NCBI GenBank assembly: GCA_039105265.1 | Contig: JAPFFF010000045.1 | Coordinates: forward strand, 682,001 to 746,000 | From: Tritrichomonas musculus | Lineage: Eukaryota > Parabasalia > Tritrichomonadida > Tritrichomonadidae | Reading direction: 5' to 3' | Length of the DNA stretch: 64,000 nt | Part shown: piece by piece, positions 25,981 to 37,820 of the stretch | Position numbering within the stretch: position 1 is the stretch's first letter | Layout of the letters: each line of letters begins with the position of its first letter | Made by a program: the position numbers and the translations under genes | Notes under the pieces: generated by a model | What the model was told of the DNA's origin: nothing | The model's database searches: none | Seen by the model: the letters and a program-made list of their open reading frames with translations, nothing else

Positions 25981-28839
25981 AGACCATATAAAGGTAGAAA
26001 AAAAGATGGATTTTATATAATATTGCAATATGATATAATATACGATGACTCAAATGTAATTTCTGAATAGAATGATAAAATTGACGTACAATATAAAAAT
26101 AAATTTATTTATTTTTTTAAGAGAACATTTTACAAATTGATAAGTTTATTTTTTTACATAATTGAAATTGAAAAAAACAAAATATCTTTACCAATATAAA
26201 ATAAAAAAAATTAAATATAGAATATATATTTTTTTCTTTACTTATTTTATAAATTTAAATTTCATTTGGTTGAGAAAAGTAATGCTTATTTTTGATCATA
26301 TTAAATCTGCATAAAAGTTGTGATCCTGATGTATAACTTTCATTTTTTTCAGAATAATTGGTTGATAAATATGGTTTAATGTTTAAAACTTTTAAAATTT
26401 GAATAGTTTCGGGTATATTTTTTTCTGAAAAAGTGCTAATTTCATTTACCACAAATTTCCTTATATAAAAGCATTCATTTATTATTTTTTTATCATCTAT
26501 ATCAATATTGTCATCATCATTGTAAGTAGGAACTCCTGCTATATTATTTTCTTTGTAATTTGGAATTTTCACTATGTTATTTTGAAAAAAAATTTTCTTT
26601 TTAATTATTTTCCTAGCAACTATGCTCAAAAATAAATCGGCATCAAGTGAATCATTAAGATCAGATCTTACATTCCCAAAAAAATTTTCTTCGCATTTAG
26701 TAGATATTCTTTCAGTACCAACATTTTCGGAACTATTTTTTATGGAATCTCCTAAGCAAACTATAGAGTTCAAGTATCTTATAAGATCAATTTTTCTATA
26801 AAAAGATAATTTTAATGTATTTTTTGTTTTTTTTGAAGAAAAACGATCATTTGGATCTGAATTTGGGAAATTGTGAAGTTCAAATTGAAAAATTGAGAAG
26901 GCAATATTCAAAAGATTCAATCGGTCTTGTCGTCCAATAAAAAGAACTTTATCTGCTAAATACCAAAATGTGAATGGTAACAAATAATAAGCAAAAGATA
27001 TAGTTTCTTTTTGTTTAAGTGATTCAATGAGAACTTTTGGTGAAAAAAATTCTAATGCATATTTATCTTTAAATCCACTTTGTATACTTTCATCAGTAAA
27101 TGCTTTACTTTTTCCTACAGTTAATCCTAAATATAATCTTACAACATGTTTATCAACACTCTGTGATTTTTTATTTAAATATAATTTGCATCTAAAAAAA
27201 CGTTTTTTTTGGCTTTTTAAAGCGTGAAAAAAATCTGTAGAAAATGATAATTCTGGCATATTTTTAATTGAATCATACATACTCTGAATTTCTGGGTTAT
27301 ATTTTTTATTTATAATAGATGTGTGCCATGGATTAGTGGGAGTGTCTGCATCAGTACATATATATTTAATTACAAAACCGTTATTTTTAGCAATTTCTCT
27401 AATTTTTTTTGAATTTTCTAATGTTTTTTTACTCATCCGACCGTTTAAGTCAAATTCAATATAAATTGGAACATTTGGATAAAAATTATTTATTGGTTGA
27501 AGGTAATATAAGCATAAATAATTATTTTTTTTATGATTATTGAAAAACATTGGATTTCTTATTCCAATTGTTTGGTCAATTGCTAATGAACAGTTGATTA
27601 ATGATTCAAAATTCTGAAAAAAAGTATTTTTAAATTCATTAAAAATAAAATCCGTTTTTTCAATTGAAGTAAGTGATATTTTATAATCTCCTAAATATTG
27701 ACGTGAAAAATAATATAAAGTTGTGATAGAAGGTACAGGTATAATCTTTTGTAGTGCTTTATATGAACTTGTATTAGTAAAGTACAATCCAAGACAAATG
27801 GTCTTATAAAAATCTGAATATCTTCTTCCATAAACTGAAACTTTTGCATTTTCTATTAATTCTTGTATGAATAAATCAAAAGAATCATTGTTATTTTTTC
27901 TAAATAACAAATATTCAGTTGTATCATACCATATTTCACTTTTTTTATTTGATTCTGATTCAATTGTAAATTCATTAATAGCTTCTTGATTTTTTTTATT
28001 TAAGTCATCTATTTTAGCTTTTAATTTATTAATTTCTTGAATTAGTCTAATATATTTAAAATAATAGGAATTTTTTTTAGAAACATCCTCTTTTAGCTTG
28101 TTGTTGTACTCTTTAATTTGTTCAATTTCTTCTAATAATTTTTTGTTTTCTATTTTCAAATTTTGAAGAACTTTTTGATATTTATCTTCCATTTTGAGAT
28201 AATTATTTTCCAACGTAGTGATTTTTTCAAGTAATTGTGTAATTTGAATAGATTGCTGTTGGTTTAGTTCCCAAATATGATTATATGAAAGTTGATTCAT
28301 GATTTAGATTAAGAAAAACGCCTATAAAAAATTGAATTAGTTTTTTTATGAAATATTTGAATGATCAGAAAATTGTGTTAAGTTTTATGAAATAATTGTA
28401 TATCTCAGAATATCGAGTTCTTTTTTATGAAATAATTGAGAGTGTGTAAAATATAAACAATTGAAAAATTATGAGTAAAATAACATTTCTGATGTGAAAA
28501 AATAAGTAAAGTATTCAAAGATAAGATCTATCTAGAATAAAATTCCCATCGTCGGAATTTTGGATTTTATAAAATAATTCTTCTTAAAATTGCAAAATAT
28601 TATCAATATTTCAAGTTTTAACTCAAACTAGCCAGATTTTTTGAATCAAAATTCATGGAATCATCTATGGATTCAAAAAGATGTGAGATATTCTAAATAT
28701 ATTTTTTAAAAATGTTATTACTTTTAATGTATATTTTACAAATAAAAATAAACATTCATAGTAAAATTTTTGCAAAATTTGTATTTTTGTTGTCATTTTT
28801 TGAATACATAAAAATTGAATGTACACCTTAATAGGGTCT
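25981..28839. mobile_element. Complete cut-and-paste DNA transposon with one transposase gene (2859 bp)
   Basis: The ends AGACCATATAAAGGT and ACCTTAATAGGGTCT form imperfect terminal inverted repeats, and an exact 8-bp duplication CATGGATT flanks the element (25973-25980 and 28840-28847). It encodes a single 681-aa protein on the minus strand. An 8-bp duplication fits both P and hAT superfamilies; the protein motifs lean to a P-like enzyme. All parts needed in cis look present, so the copy may be active. It has a deleted relative at 22417-23183. Confidence 0.88.
26255..28300 (-). CDS. P-like transposase candidate (681 aa)
   Basis: Residues 1-110 are a long coiled coil, probably for oligomer formation. 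The catalytic region has LAIDQTIGIRN (Asp about 242), YICTDADTPTNPWH (Asp 317 or 319), FSTDFFHALKSQKKRFF (DxxH-like helix about 355-362), and late in the protein TKCEENFFGNVR (Glu 537/538). The spaced D...D...H...E pattern and the ENFFG-VR block resemble P-element-type (Transposase_P) enzymes. No THAP zinc finger is visible at the N-terminus; the coiled coil stands in its place. The gene is whole, with one long open frame and a normal start. It could be a new branch of the P or hAT superfamilies. Confidence 0.72.
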   Translation of the reverse strand: MNQLSYNHIWELNQQQSIQITQLLEKITTLENNYLKMEDKYQKVLQNLKIENKKLLEEIEQIKEYNNKLKEDVSKKNSYYFKYIRLIQEINKLKAKIDDLNKKNQEAINEFTIESESNKKSEIWYDTTEYLLFRKNNNDSFDLFIQELIENAKVSVYGRRYSDFYKTICLGLYFTNTSSYKALQKIIPVPSITTLYYFSRQYLGDYKISLTSIEKTDFIFNEFKNTFFQNFESLINCSLAIDQTIGIRNPMFFNNHKKNNYLCLYYLQPINNFYPNVPIYIEFDLNGRMSKKTLENSKKIREIAKNNGFVIKYICTDADTPTNPWHTSIINKKYNPEIQSMYDSIKNMPELSFSTDFFHALKSQKKRFFRCKLYLNKKSQSVDKHVVRLYLGLTVGKSKAFTDESIQSGFKDKYALEFFSPKVLIESLKQKETISFAYYLLPFTFWYLADKVLFIGRQDRLNLLNIAFSIFQFELHNFPNSDPNDRFSSKKTKNTLKLSFYRKIDLIRYLNSIVCLGDSIKNSSENVGTERISTKCEENFFGNVRSDLNDSLDADLFLSIVARKIIKKKIFFQNNIVKIPNYKENNIAGVPTYNDDDNIDIDDKKIINECFYIRKFVVNEISTFSEKNIPETIQILKVLNIKPYLSTNYSEKNESYTSGSQLLCRFNMIKNKHYFSQPNEI

Positions 28840-28847
28840 CATGGATT

Positions 28848-29377
28848 GATAATTTTATTTGAAATAAACTTATCAATTATTTTTTTCTTTTTCAAAAAAT
28901 TAAAATATATTTTTTTTTATATTGAACGTCAATTTAATCTTTATATTTAGGGAATATATTTATTTCCTTATATTTTATATTATATAATAATATTTCAAGT
29001 CATCCTGCATTTTTCATACCTAACTATGCTCTATATAAATATTTTCAAATCTAACAATTCTAATAGAAAAACTGAATACCGATTATCGGTATTCTGCTGA
29101 TCTATTCAAAAATCAAACTGTAAAAATTTTAACATTTTAACATCATAGAAAATAAAATATTCAGCAATCATCAAATAAAGTAAATATTAAAGTAAAACTC
29201 TATTCAAAATTTTTGATATATTCAATTATTCCATAATTCAACTCAATATTAAAAAAATTATTCAATTAAATAAAAAAAATTGACCTTAAAAATTTTATCT
29301 AATAGTGAATTTTTTATGCGATTAGAATTTTTTATTATAAAAAATTGATAGGAAACTTAATAAAATTCTGTTGATTT
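28848..29377. other. Gene-free AT-rich DNA
   Basis: Nothing supportable except a short hairpin near 29075-29093 (ATACCGATTATCGGTAT). Confidence 0.5.
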
Positions 29378-30144
29378 TCAAAGTTTTTCATTGATTTGTT
29401 GAACGAATGGAATTACATCATCAAACTTCAAATTTGGAATGCAATTTAAATATCAACTTAATAAATGATAGAGGGATAAATGATAAAAGAAATTTAACTA
29501 GAAATAGTTTTATATCTACCTCAACTTCAATAATAGTTAAAGCAACTGATACAATATCGACAATATTTAGTATATTAGGAATATCACCGACTCAAAATAT
29601 ACTTATTCATAAAAATAATACACTTTGTCCAGCGTTTTCTTTTTCGTTTTACAAAATAAGAAATAATGATACAATAAATATTATTGAAACACAAAATAAT
29701 TTTAAAAATCATGATATTAATACAAATAATTCATTTTATCCTAAAGAACCGAAAAACAATTTTGAAATATATAAATCAAAACAAAATTCTTCCAAAATAA
29801 ATAAAACTAAATCAATCAATTTCTTATCTATAGATGATAAAGAAGGTTTTTCTCAAGAAATTAAAGATCATATAGAAAACGAGCATGAAGGAAGTAGAAA
29901 CACATGCTATTTTGGGACCACGAATGAATCTAATCGACTTACAGACATTCATAGATTTCGTATTGAATCGAACACCAAATCGTTTAGGAAACTTTGTACT
30001 CGATATTTTAATTTGACTAAATCTAATTCATCGAATTTATTTAATAAGCCCATCAACAACTCACTAACCTCGAATTTTGAGACAGTTCTACCAGAAAAAC
30101 CATCACTTCCATCTACTGATTTTCTTCCTTCTTTTAATTAGGTT
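29378..30144 (+). repeat. Gene-sized direct repeat, copy 2 (767 bp)
   Basis: Partner of 24403-25169, in the same orientation 4,975 bases downstream. I found no difference in the stretches compared, and the flanking sequences are unrelated. Confidence 0.92.
29407..30141 (+). CDS. Trichomonad ubiquitin-like-fold family protein, copy 2 (244 aa)
   Basis: Encodes the same 244 residues as 24432-25166, including the ubiquitin-like segment and the C-terminal VLPEKPSLPSTDFLPSF motif. It also keeps the same 29-base upstream leader with the Inr-like TTTTTCATTG. Whether both copies are expressed cannot be told from sequence. Downstream of the stop, copy 2 runs into a T tract that copy 1 lacks. Confidence 0.7.
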   Translation: MELHHQTSNLECNLNINLINDRGINDKRNLTRNSFISTSTSIIVKATDTISTIFSILGISPTQNILIHKNNTLCPAFSFSFYKIRNNDTINIIETQNNFKNHDINTNNSFYPKEPKNNFEIYKSKQNSSKINKTKSINFLSIDDKEGFSQEIKDHIENEHEGSRNTCYFGTTNESNRLTDIHRFRIESNTKSFRKLCTRYFNLTKSNSSNLFNKPINNSLTSNFETVLPEKPSLPSTDFLPSFN

Positions 30145-32770
30145 TTTTTTTTAAACTTCTCTCAATATTATATATATATATATTCATTTTCTTATATTAA
30201 TTTATCAGACTTAAAGATTTAAATAAAATATAAAACTTTTCATTTACTTCTTATTTTTATCAGCTCTATTCAATTAAGCCCAGCTCAATAGAAAAAATTC
30301 AAAGAATTTTTTATCATAAAAAAAAATTATACGATTAAGCTTTCAATTTTCTAAGAAAGTTCAGAAAGATAAAAAAACAAAGGATAAATTGAGAGTAAAA
30401 TTAAATAACATGGAAATGCCTAAAAAAATTATATAACAGTTAATTTTATATAATATAAAATCAAATTCTTAAATGAAATTTGGAAGTAAATTTTTAATTT
30501 TATAGACATACCATATGAAAATTTTTTTTGAATGGATAAAATGAGTTTTTCATTCAAATTTAATCAACTTAAATCTCCAAATCAAATTAGAAAATCCTTC
30601 CAATATTTTTATAAGTTATTATATATAATGTACTCTATTTATATATTTGGTTTGTTTCGATTATTACAGTTTTTTAAATACTTTTTACATTTTACATCCG
30701 ATTGCAGTACCGTTTAAAAAACGATAAAAAATTGAATATCCCTGCCCATTATTATTAATTTTGCGTTCTACTAATAATAAATAACAGTTTCCAAAATGTT
30801 TCCTCGGCAACTAATCTTATCTTCGCTACATCCAATAAACAATGCTACCTATCACCTACAGCAATTCAAATATTGAAAATTTATCAAGCTTAGCGTCTAA
30901 TGTGTTCTCAACCGAACTGTTGGGCTGTATTCAAATTTATAGGAATGGTATCCCAATTAAAATTTTAAATGGACAAAATGGGATTTACTATTGAAAGATG
31001 CCTCAAAGGATATGAACTATCATACACTCAATATTTGGTTATAGTAGGTTTTATTAACACCAAATCAATTAATAATTTATTTAAAAGTATTCAATTATCA
31101 AAACAAAGTATAATTAAATAAAGAATAATAAAATTTTTTTTTAAAATTTAATAGAGATCGGCGAAAAAGGAATTTCCATATTTACAAAACTTTTTCATAT
31201 CATTAAGATCCATATGTTTTAAAAATCCATTTTTTTTCGAAAAGAAAAAGGTTTGTCTGTAAAAACATTTTTTTGTGAAATAATTTTTTCGTTTAAAAAA
31301 TTTGTTTTCTTTTTAAAATGAAAAATACTTCTTAAAATGATCTTTTTTTTGCGAAATAATTTTCTTTTTTCAAAACACCAAGTCTTTTTTATATGAACAA
31401 TTTTTTTTAATATAGATTTTCTTTTAAAAAAAACAAGATCTTATAAATATATTATTTGATTTTGATTTTTGAATACGTTATTTATTCATATTAAAAAAAA
31501 AAAAAAAACGTTATAATTGGTGGAAAAAACTACATTTTGAGGACAAAACTATTATTTTCATTCACGATTTAAACTGTCTGCATCAAAAGCATCATTTAAC
31601 AAGATTGGAAAGTGCCTCACAGCTTAATGAAGCAAATGATATTTTCTATATCATTAGAATGCTTCAAATTTTGAATATAGTTTGATCATAAGCAATGATT
31701 ACGAGTACTTTATAATTTATACATAAAATATCATTCTTTATGATTTGAATAATATCTAAATATATGTTTTTATTAAATAATTCTTTGAAATTCTTGTTAA
31801 CTAAATTTTCTCTATCAATTTATATTTCGAAAGGAATTTATGATTTTAATTAAATTTTTTATTTGAAATGATCGAAACTTATTGATATGATTTTACTTTT
31901 TGCACACACAAAAGCTTTTCGCAAAGAAGCTTTTTTTTTATAAAAAAAAAATATTCAAAAATAAACCTTTTTATAAAAAAGTCACTTTTTTTTAAAAAAC
32001 AAATTTTTTTCGAAAAAGTGTATGCTTTCAGATATAACTTATACACATCAAAATAAATATGTTTTATAAATATAATTCTTTATTTTCAAAAAGGAAATCC
32101 CTTTTTCTCCGAGCTCTAATGATTTTGAATCTTTTTGATGTTATTTAAAAGGTTTGGTTCTAGCGAATCAATATGATGAATATTGGAAAGCGTTTCATAA
32201 ATAAATTGCATTTGATTATTCATTTTTGTTTAGCCGCTGATGTCGGTTTTCTCTATTTTTCTTTATGATCTTAAAAACTCAAAATTAGAAAATTTTTGTT
32301 TTTTATTATGCATTAATTTATTTAAAACATATATTTTATATAAATTTTGTTGTTTTTCCTTGAAAAATAAAGATAAATCTAATTTTATATTTGAATGATT
32401 ATTCAAAACTCAAAGGGTGTTGTAAATAATTTGAATTGAAAAAACAAAATAGAAATATCTTATTATAAATATATTTATTATTATCGAAATAATGTATTTA
32501 TATTCATATACATATTAATTAATATTTAAAAATAAATTATAATAATTAATTCTAATATTTTAACGAAGATATTTTAAAAAAATGCTTTCAATTCAATCTT
32601 GCTACGACTCTGATGAAGCGCTATGACATTTTTGAAAGAACGTTATATCTCGATACTAAATGTCAAATTGTCACATAAGATTTAAAATTTTATATAGGGC
32701 CGGAAGTATCATAATTTTTATTTTATATAACATGCCATTTGTTTCTTATATAAAAAATTATAACTGATAG
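30145..32770. other. Gene-poor AT-rich DNA with weak coding remnants
   Basis: No intact gene. Two patches are less AT-rich and may be decayed coding sequence: 30820-31080 and 31520-31690, but frames are broken and I recognise no protein. Between 31230 and 32060 the sequence has many TTTTTTCGAAAA-like words and A/T runs. Confidence 0.45.
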
Positions 32771-32783
32771 GAAATTTTACAAT

Positions 32784-32924
32784 ACTAATAAAATTTTCGT
32801 AACATATACAAAATTTTCGTAACACATACAAAATTTTCGTAACAGATACAAAATTTCGTTATAGATAAAAAATTTTGTTATAGATGATTTTTTTTTGTTT
32901 TAGATAAAAAAATTTCGTCACATA
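32784..32924. repeat. Interspersed repeat R, left half (interrupted copy)
   Basis: Short units such as AAAATTTTCGTAACA-ATAC occur in tandem and match 38455-38605 closely. The copy is interrupted by the element at 32925-35006 and resumes at 35009-35100. Confidence 0.8.
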
Positions 32925-35006
32925 CCCATTATTTCTACATGCTAAGATACTTTTCCCGATTGAATAAATTAAAATTTTTTTCTCACAAATTTTCAATTAT
33001 TTTTTTTTTACATTATTCAGAAATTTTTCAATATATATTCAAAAAATAATAAAAAGCTAACAAATAAACGACAATTCTTTTTTCCATTGAAATTTTTTCA
33101 AAAGAAATAAAAATATGTACGTTAAAATTGTATAAAATATCTATAAAAAAGAGTTTTTATATTTAAAAAAAAGTTTCTTGCAAAAATCAATTTTGAAATT
33201 AATTTCTCATTGAAAAGAAGATTTGTTTACTGATGTAATTTTTTTAGAAGATTTTTGAAATTGATTATTATTATTAATATGTTTTATTAAAACAAAGTTT
33301 CAATGTGATGTTTATATATAAAAGATGTTAATGACAACATTACCATTTTGTTTTGATATGCTATTTCTGAAATTGGATATTTCTCATATAGAAAATCATG
33401 TTTTAACCATTTAATATTTCAAAGAGAAATAGATTTTGAAAAACAAAAATGATATATTTATGATACTTGATGAATTCTTTCGAGGATTAAACAATAATGG
33501 AAAATGAAAATTTTAATTTAATTGGAAACTTGTTGATTATTAATTCAGTATAAAGATTTGGCTGATTTCAACGGTAAAATCATAATCACACGAATATGAT
33601 GACCATTTTTGGTGATGATTTTTTGTACAGATGATTTTATTAAGATATTCAATTATTTATAATATTGATATTTAACTTGTGTTAAATTTTGATATAACAT
33701 TTAATATACTATATATATTATATAAATATAAAAGTAATTCTTAAATATTTACTATTTATTTATATATTTCAATTTTTTAAAAAATTTATATTTAAACTTT
33801 TTCTATGCTTTTTTGGTTTTTATTTAATTTATAGTTAATATTTGAATTGAGAATTGAAATATTTGTATATGTTTTCTAAAATTGAAATAATAAATGCAAA
33901 TAATCATCATAAAATAGGTGAAAAAATTCAGAGATATCAGATATTTTTAAATTTAGTTTATTTTGCTATTTACTATATAAATTATTTAGTAAAATTACCC
34001 AAGCATATGCTTATCACATTGTGTGCATGTTTTATATTATTATGCATTCTAAAATTATTGAAAGATTTGGTAATTTATTATTATAATTATGCATATATGT
34101 TCTATTCATATGTGTACCAGCGTTTCCTATTTATGCAAATAACTTTATAGAGAAATCTCTGTGAGAGCCGCGATAATCTAATAGAATGATGAGGAGCAAA
34201 TATCTCGTGTTCGTTGCGCTCTTGTTGTTGGCGAAGGTTCGAATTTGACAAGGACAAAAAAAAAAAAAGAATTTTAAAATGTCATAAAAGTGAATCTCTG
34301 TGAGAGTCGCGATAACCTAATAGAATGACGAAGAGTCAACATCTCGTGTTCTTTGCGCTCTTGTTGTTGGCGAAGGTTCGAATTTGACAAGAAAAAAAAA
34401 ATTGAATTTGAAAATGTCATCAGAGTGAATCTCTGTGAGAGCCGCAATAATCTAATAGAATGACGAGGAGTCAATATCTTGCTAATATTTGCCGCTGCAT
34501 CCTTTTTGAAGAGTGTTTATTAACATTTAAAAAATAAGTTGGTCGATCTATTGTAAACGTTCTCTTTAAAATAAAAAAAAGTTATCTATAATTCCTCATA
34601 GTAATTACATTTTATAATTTAATATTTATATATATATTTAAAAATTAATATTATATTTATTAAAATTAAACAGATAAAAAAATTATTTATAGCAGGAACA
34701 TTGGTATTATATTTCAATATAAATCAAATATAAAAAAGCAAATATATTTGATTTTTTAAAATAATTTTTTATTATATAAAAGAATTAAGAAACATCTTTA
34801 TTTGAAATACCAAAAAAATAATTTATTATATAAATTAATTGTATTCAAATGGAAATATCAAGAAAGTTTAAAATATGAATTTGAGTTTATTAACAATTCC
34901 TTATTTTCTGTTTATGACAATTCTTTTTGAATACATATTTCAAAATAAAGAGAAAATTGAATACTATTCAATCGGGAAAAGTATCTTAGCATGTAGAAAT
35001 AATGGG
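32925..35006. mobile_element. Mariner-like (TA target) non-autonomous element, 2082 bp
   Basis: The termini are a 42-bp inverted repeat (32925-32966 and 34965-35006) starting CCCATTATTTCTACATGCTA. It is flanked by TA on both sides, and the related repeat at 38440-38700 shows the unoccupied site with a single TA. No transposase frame is present: the longest frame (33854-34150) is hydrophobic, Tyr-rich and looks compositional. The element carries an internal tandem repeat at 34156-34495. TA duplication points to the Tc1/mariner superfamily. Confidence 0.88.
34156..34495 (+). repeat. Tandem repeat of about 137 bp, 2.5 copies, inside the mariner-like element
   Basis: Units start TCTCTGTGAGAG at 34156, 34295 and 34430; the third is cut short. 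Each full unit contains GGCGAAGGTTCGAATTTGAC, which includes a B-box-like GGTTCGAAT, and a preceding AGCCGCGATAATC segment where an A box would lie. The units are less AT-rich than their surroundings, so they may derive from a tRNA-like or other RNA gene. I could not fold a convincing cloverleaf. Confidence 0.75.
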
Positions 35007-35008
35007 TA

Positions 35009-35100
35009 TACTATTTTTTTGTTACAAATACCAATTATTGGTTATTAATAAATGATTTTTGTATCAATAACATATTTTTTGTTATTGATATAAAATTTTG
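35009..35100. repeat. Interspersed repeat R, right half (interrupted copy)
   Basis: TACTATTTTTTTGTTACAAA and the following TTATTGATATAAAATTTT-type words continue the repeat interrupted at 32924. It matches 38602-38695. Confidence 0.8.
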
Positions 35101-35270
35101 TTTTTTAGGAGTTTTTCGAAAAAAAAAGTTTTTTCGAAAAAAATACAATTTTTCAGAAAAAAGTTGATTTTTTGGAAACATTTTTGTGAATTTATTTGGC
35201 CGTACGATCAAAAATCATTCAAAACGTTTTCCGAAAAATCTACTTTTTTCGGAAAAACTTTATTTTTTAA

Positions 35271-35510
35271 GGTACAAATCCAGTACGTTACGTAACCGCC
35301 ATTTTTTTTGACACTTTATAAGAAAAAATCGACATGTTATATAAAAAATCGAATATCTGACTATTTTTTACATAACATGTCATTGAATTAAGAAAAATGT
35401 AAAATAAATGTCAAAAACACACCTTGTCAATTTAAACTTTTTCAAAGACCCCCATCTATTCAAATAATAAACGTTCTCACTTACAAAAAATAACGTACTG
35501 GATTTGTACC
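35271..35510. mobile_element. TTAA-flanked MITE (piggyBac-like target), copy 1, 240 bp
   Basis: Ends GGTACAAATCCAGTACGTTA and TAACGTACTGGATTTGTACC are perfect inverted repeats, and TTAA sits at both borders (35267-35270 and 35511-35514). It has no coding capacity. It belongs to the same family as the pair at 46811-47286. TTAA target choice is typical of piggyBac transposases. Confidence 0.88.
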
Positions 35511-35514
35511 TTAA

Positions 35515-37820
35515 GCAAAAAGTATTTTTTTCGAAAAACCCCTTTTATAAGAAGTAAATTAACGTCTTTTTAAAACTCTAATCTCATTTTTTCGTTTCAG
35601 CATTGGATTATATACATTCAAATCAATAAATATTATTAAATTTCTTTGTATAATCATTTTATGAATGCCTCTTTCTATATATTATCTATTTTATCATTAA
35701 TATTTCATTCAATGTTTTCAATTATTACAAAAAACAAAAGTGATATAAAAATAAGAGCAATTGTTCAGCCAATTTTTAGAATAAATAGCTTTTTATGATA
35801 TGACACGCTAACATATATAATATTCTAATATATTCAATACTTTATGCATTAGAAATAAGTTGATTATAATTTTCTAAATCGATACGATTAATAAAATGCA
35901 TTATAATTTTTAATTCGTACTTAGTTATATAACATATTTTTTTTAAAAATATGAGTTGAATTAACGTCTTTGATTCAGATTAAGTGAAACAAGTTTTGAA
36001 GATTCAGATTAAGTGAAACAAGTTTCTTGCCTGTAGAGATTGCAAAAAGCATACTTTTTTGAAAAAATAAAGTAAAAATTTTTTTTTCTAATATCTTGAT
36101 ATTTTTACTCATTTTTAAACATATACCAGATATTTAGAAAATGATTTTTCAGCTAAAAAATAGAATATTTAAAAATGGAATTCCAAATCCTTAAAATTAA
36201 CAATTGTTTAGAATTCTCACAGGATTTATTTTTCAAAGAATATTTGTCCATCCCAGAACTTTTTCTATTTATTTAACCAAATATGCAATCAAAAGAAACT
36301 CAAAAAACATATTGGTTTTCTATTTTTTTTATTTTTGAAGAATCAAAAGAAAAAAAATTTTTTAATTTTTATTATCTAGTTCAGTTTTTTTATTTTAACC
36401 TAAATATTTTTTCTTATAATTTGTTTTATTTAACAAGATAAAAGGAAAAAAAATATATAATTATTTCTGAAAAAATATTTTTCAGTTAATTTCATTATTA
36501 AATTCTTTTATATTTGAAATACTTTAAAATAAATATTAAAGTTGATTTAAACATAATTGAAATGTTTATCGATTATCGAAAAAATACTTAAAGCATTGAA
36601 AAAATAAACTATATTGAAAAGTTAAATAAAAATAAAACCCCATATATGTAAATTTTATTAATTAAATTACTATTAATATTTATTTTAAATAGTATTAATC
36701 TTTTAGAATTGAATTTATATATTATATTAATAGTTTCTCAATTTAATCGAAAAGAAATGAAAAAGATATTTAAAAAAAAATGTATTTTTATTTTCGAAAT
36801 TTGAATACTAAACAAAATTTATCATTATTAAGAAATTTCATCAAAATTGTTCAATTTGAGCAAAAAATTTCTCAATTAGGATTCTATTTTTCCATATCAA
36901 AATGGTATCACGGTATGCTACATTGATTGACAATCAAAATATATAGGCTTTACTCAAGAAAATCCAAAAAATGCAATCATATTTCTTTTTCTGATTCATT
37001 TATTAAAATTCCTGATATAACGAATTATTAGCGACATATTAACTAGTATGATCATACCTTTTCTAAATGTTAAAATTGCTTCTTTCTAGAAGATCCAACT
37101 ACCTATATGAAAATAATTGAATTTTTTTCAATGGTACGATATTCCAATATCATTTTCCAAATGAATATTTTATATTTATTTTCATAAATTATGTACATTA
37201 ATTGGAAATCTTCGGGATTTTATATATTTTCAATATTGGTTCAATAAAATCAACAGATAAAAAAAATATGTCTTAAATTGTCGATAAAAAGTTCTCTTAA
37301 TTTCATGTATGACAGTGATAGACCTACAAAACTACATTCACTTTTATATATAATTAATGCATATTTTGAATATAAACTTTTTATTAGTAAATACTTATTC
37401 ATTACATGATCCAAATATCTGATTTTTTCACTTTTTTATGCAATCATTTTCTAACCAATTTATTGGTATGATCAAAAAATCTCGATGATTTCACGTTCAT
37501 TAAAACATAATACACAACTAAAAATTCATTAGAAAATCCTGTGGGATTTGTTTTTTTGGGATTGATATAAGAGGAGCTTTGAAAATATTGAATACCTATA
37601 GAAATAAATTCAATGCATATTCAATACTTTCTGTGCAAAGTCAATTTTTTCAATTAAATTTAAATCCAATTGAAAAAATTTGGATTTAAATGATGAGATT
37701 TGCCAATACTTTCTGTGCAAATTCAACTTTATCCTTAAACTTCACAAATATAATAAATATAAATATCTTGGAAATATATAAATAAAATCCTAAAATATAC
37801 TTTTAAATATTTATTATTAT
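35515..37820. other. Gene-free AT-rich DNA
   Basis: No supportable gene. It includes a 26-base direct repeat near 35972-36025 (GATTCAGATTAAGTGAAACA occurs twice) and scattered A/T homopolymers. Confidence 0.5.

Noticed and set aside
25760-26020. 86-residue frame rich in Phe and Leu
   Set aside because: Extremely AT-rich, no motif, and it crosses the left border of the 25981-28839 transposon.
30820-31080. Possible decayed gene in a less AT-rich patch
   Set aside because: Frames are broken in all three readings and I recognise no protein; mentioned only as a weak remnant.
33854-34150. 98-residue Tyr- and Leu-rich frame, possibly a membrane protein
   Set aside because: Composition is that expected from chance in very AT-rich DNA, and no homologue or start context is seen. 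It lies inside a non-autonomous element.
34156-34380. tRNA genes
   Set aside because: A B-box-like word is present, but I could not form acceptor and anticodon stems.
34274-34474. Frame with repeated RHSIRL-RLSQRFT
   Set aside because: It is simply the translation of the 137-bp tandem repeat, with no other support.
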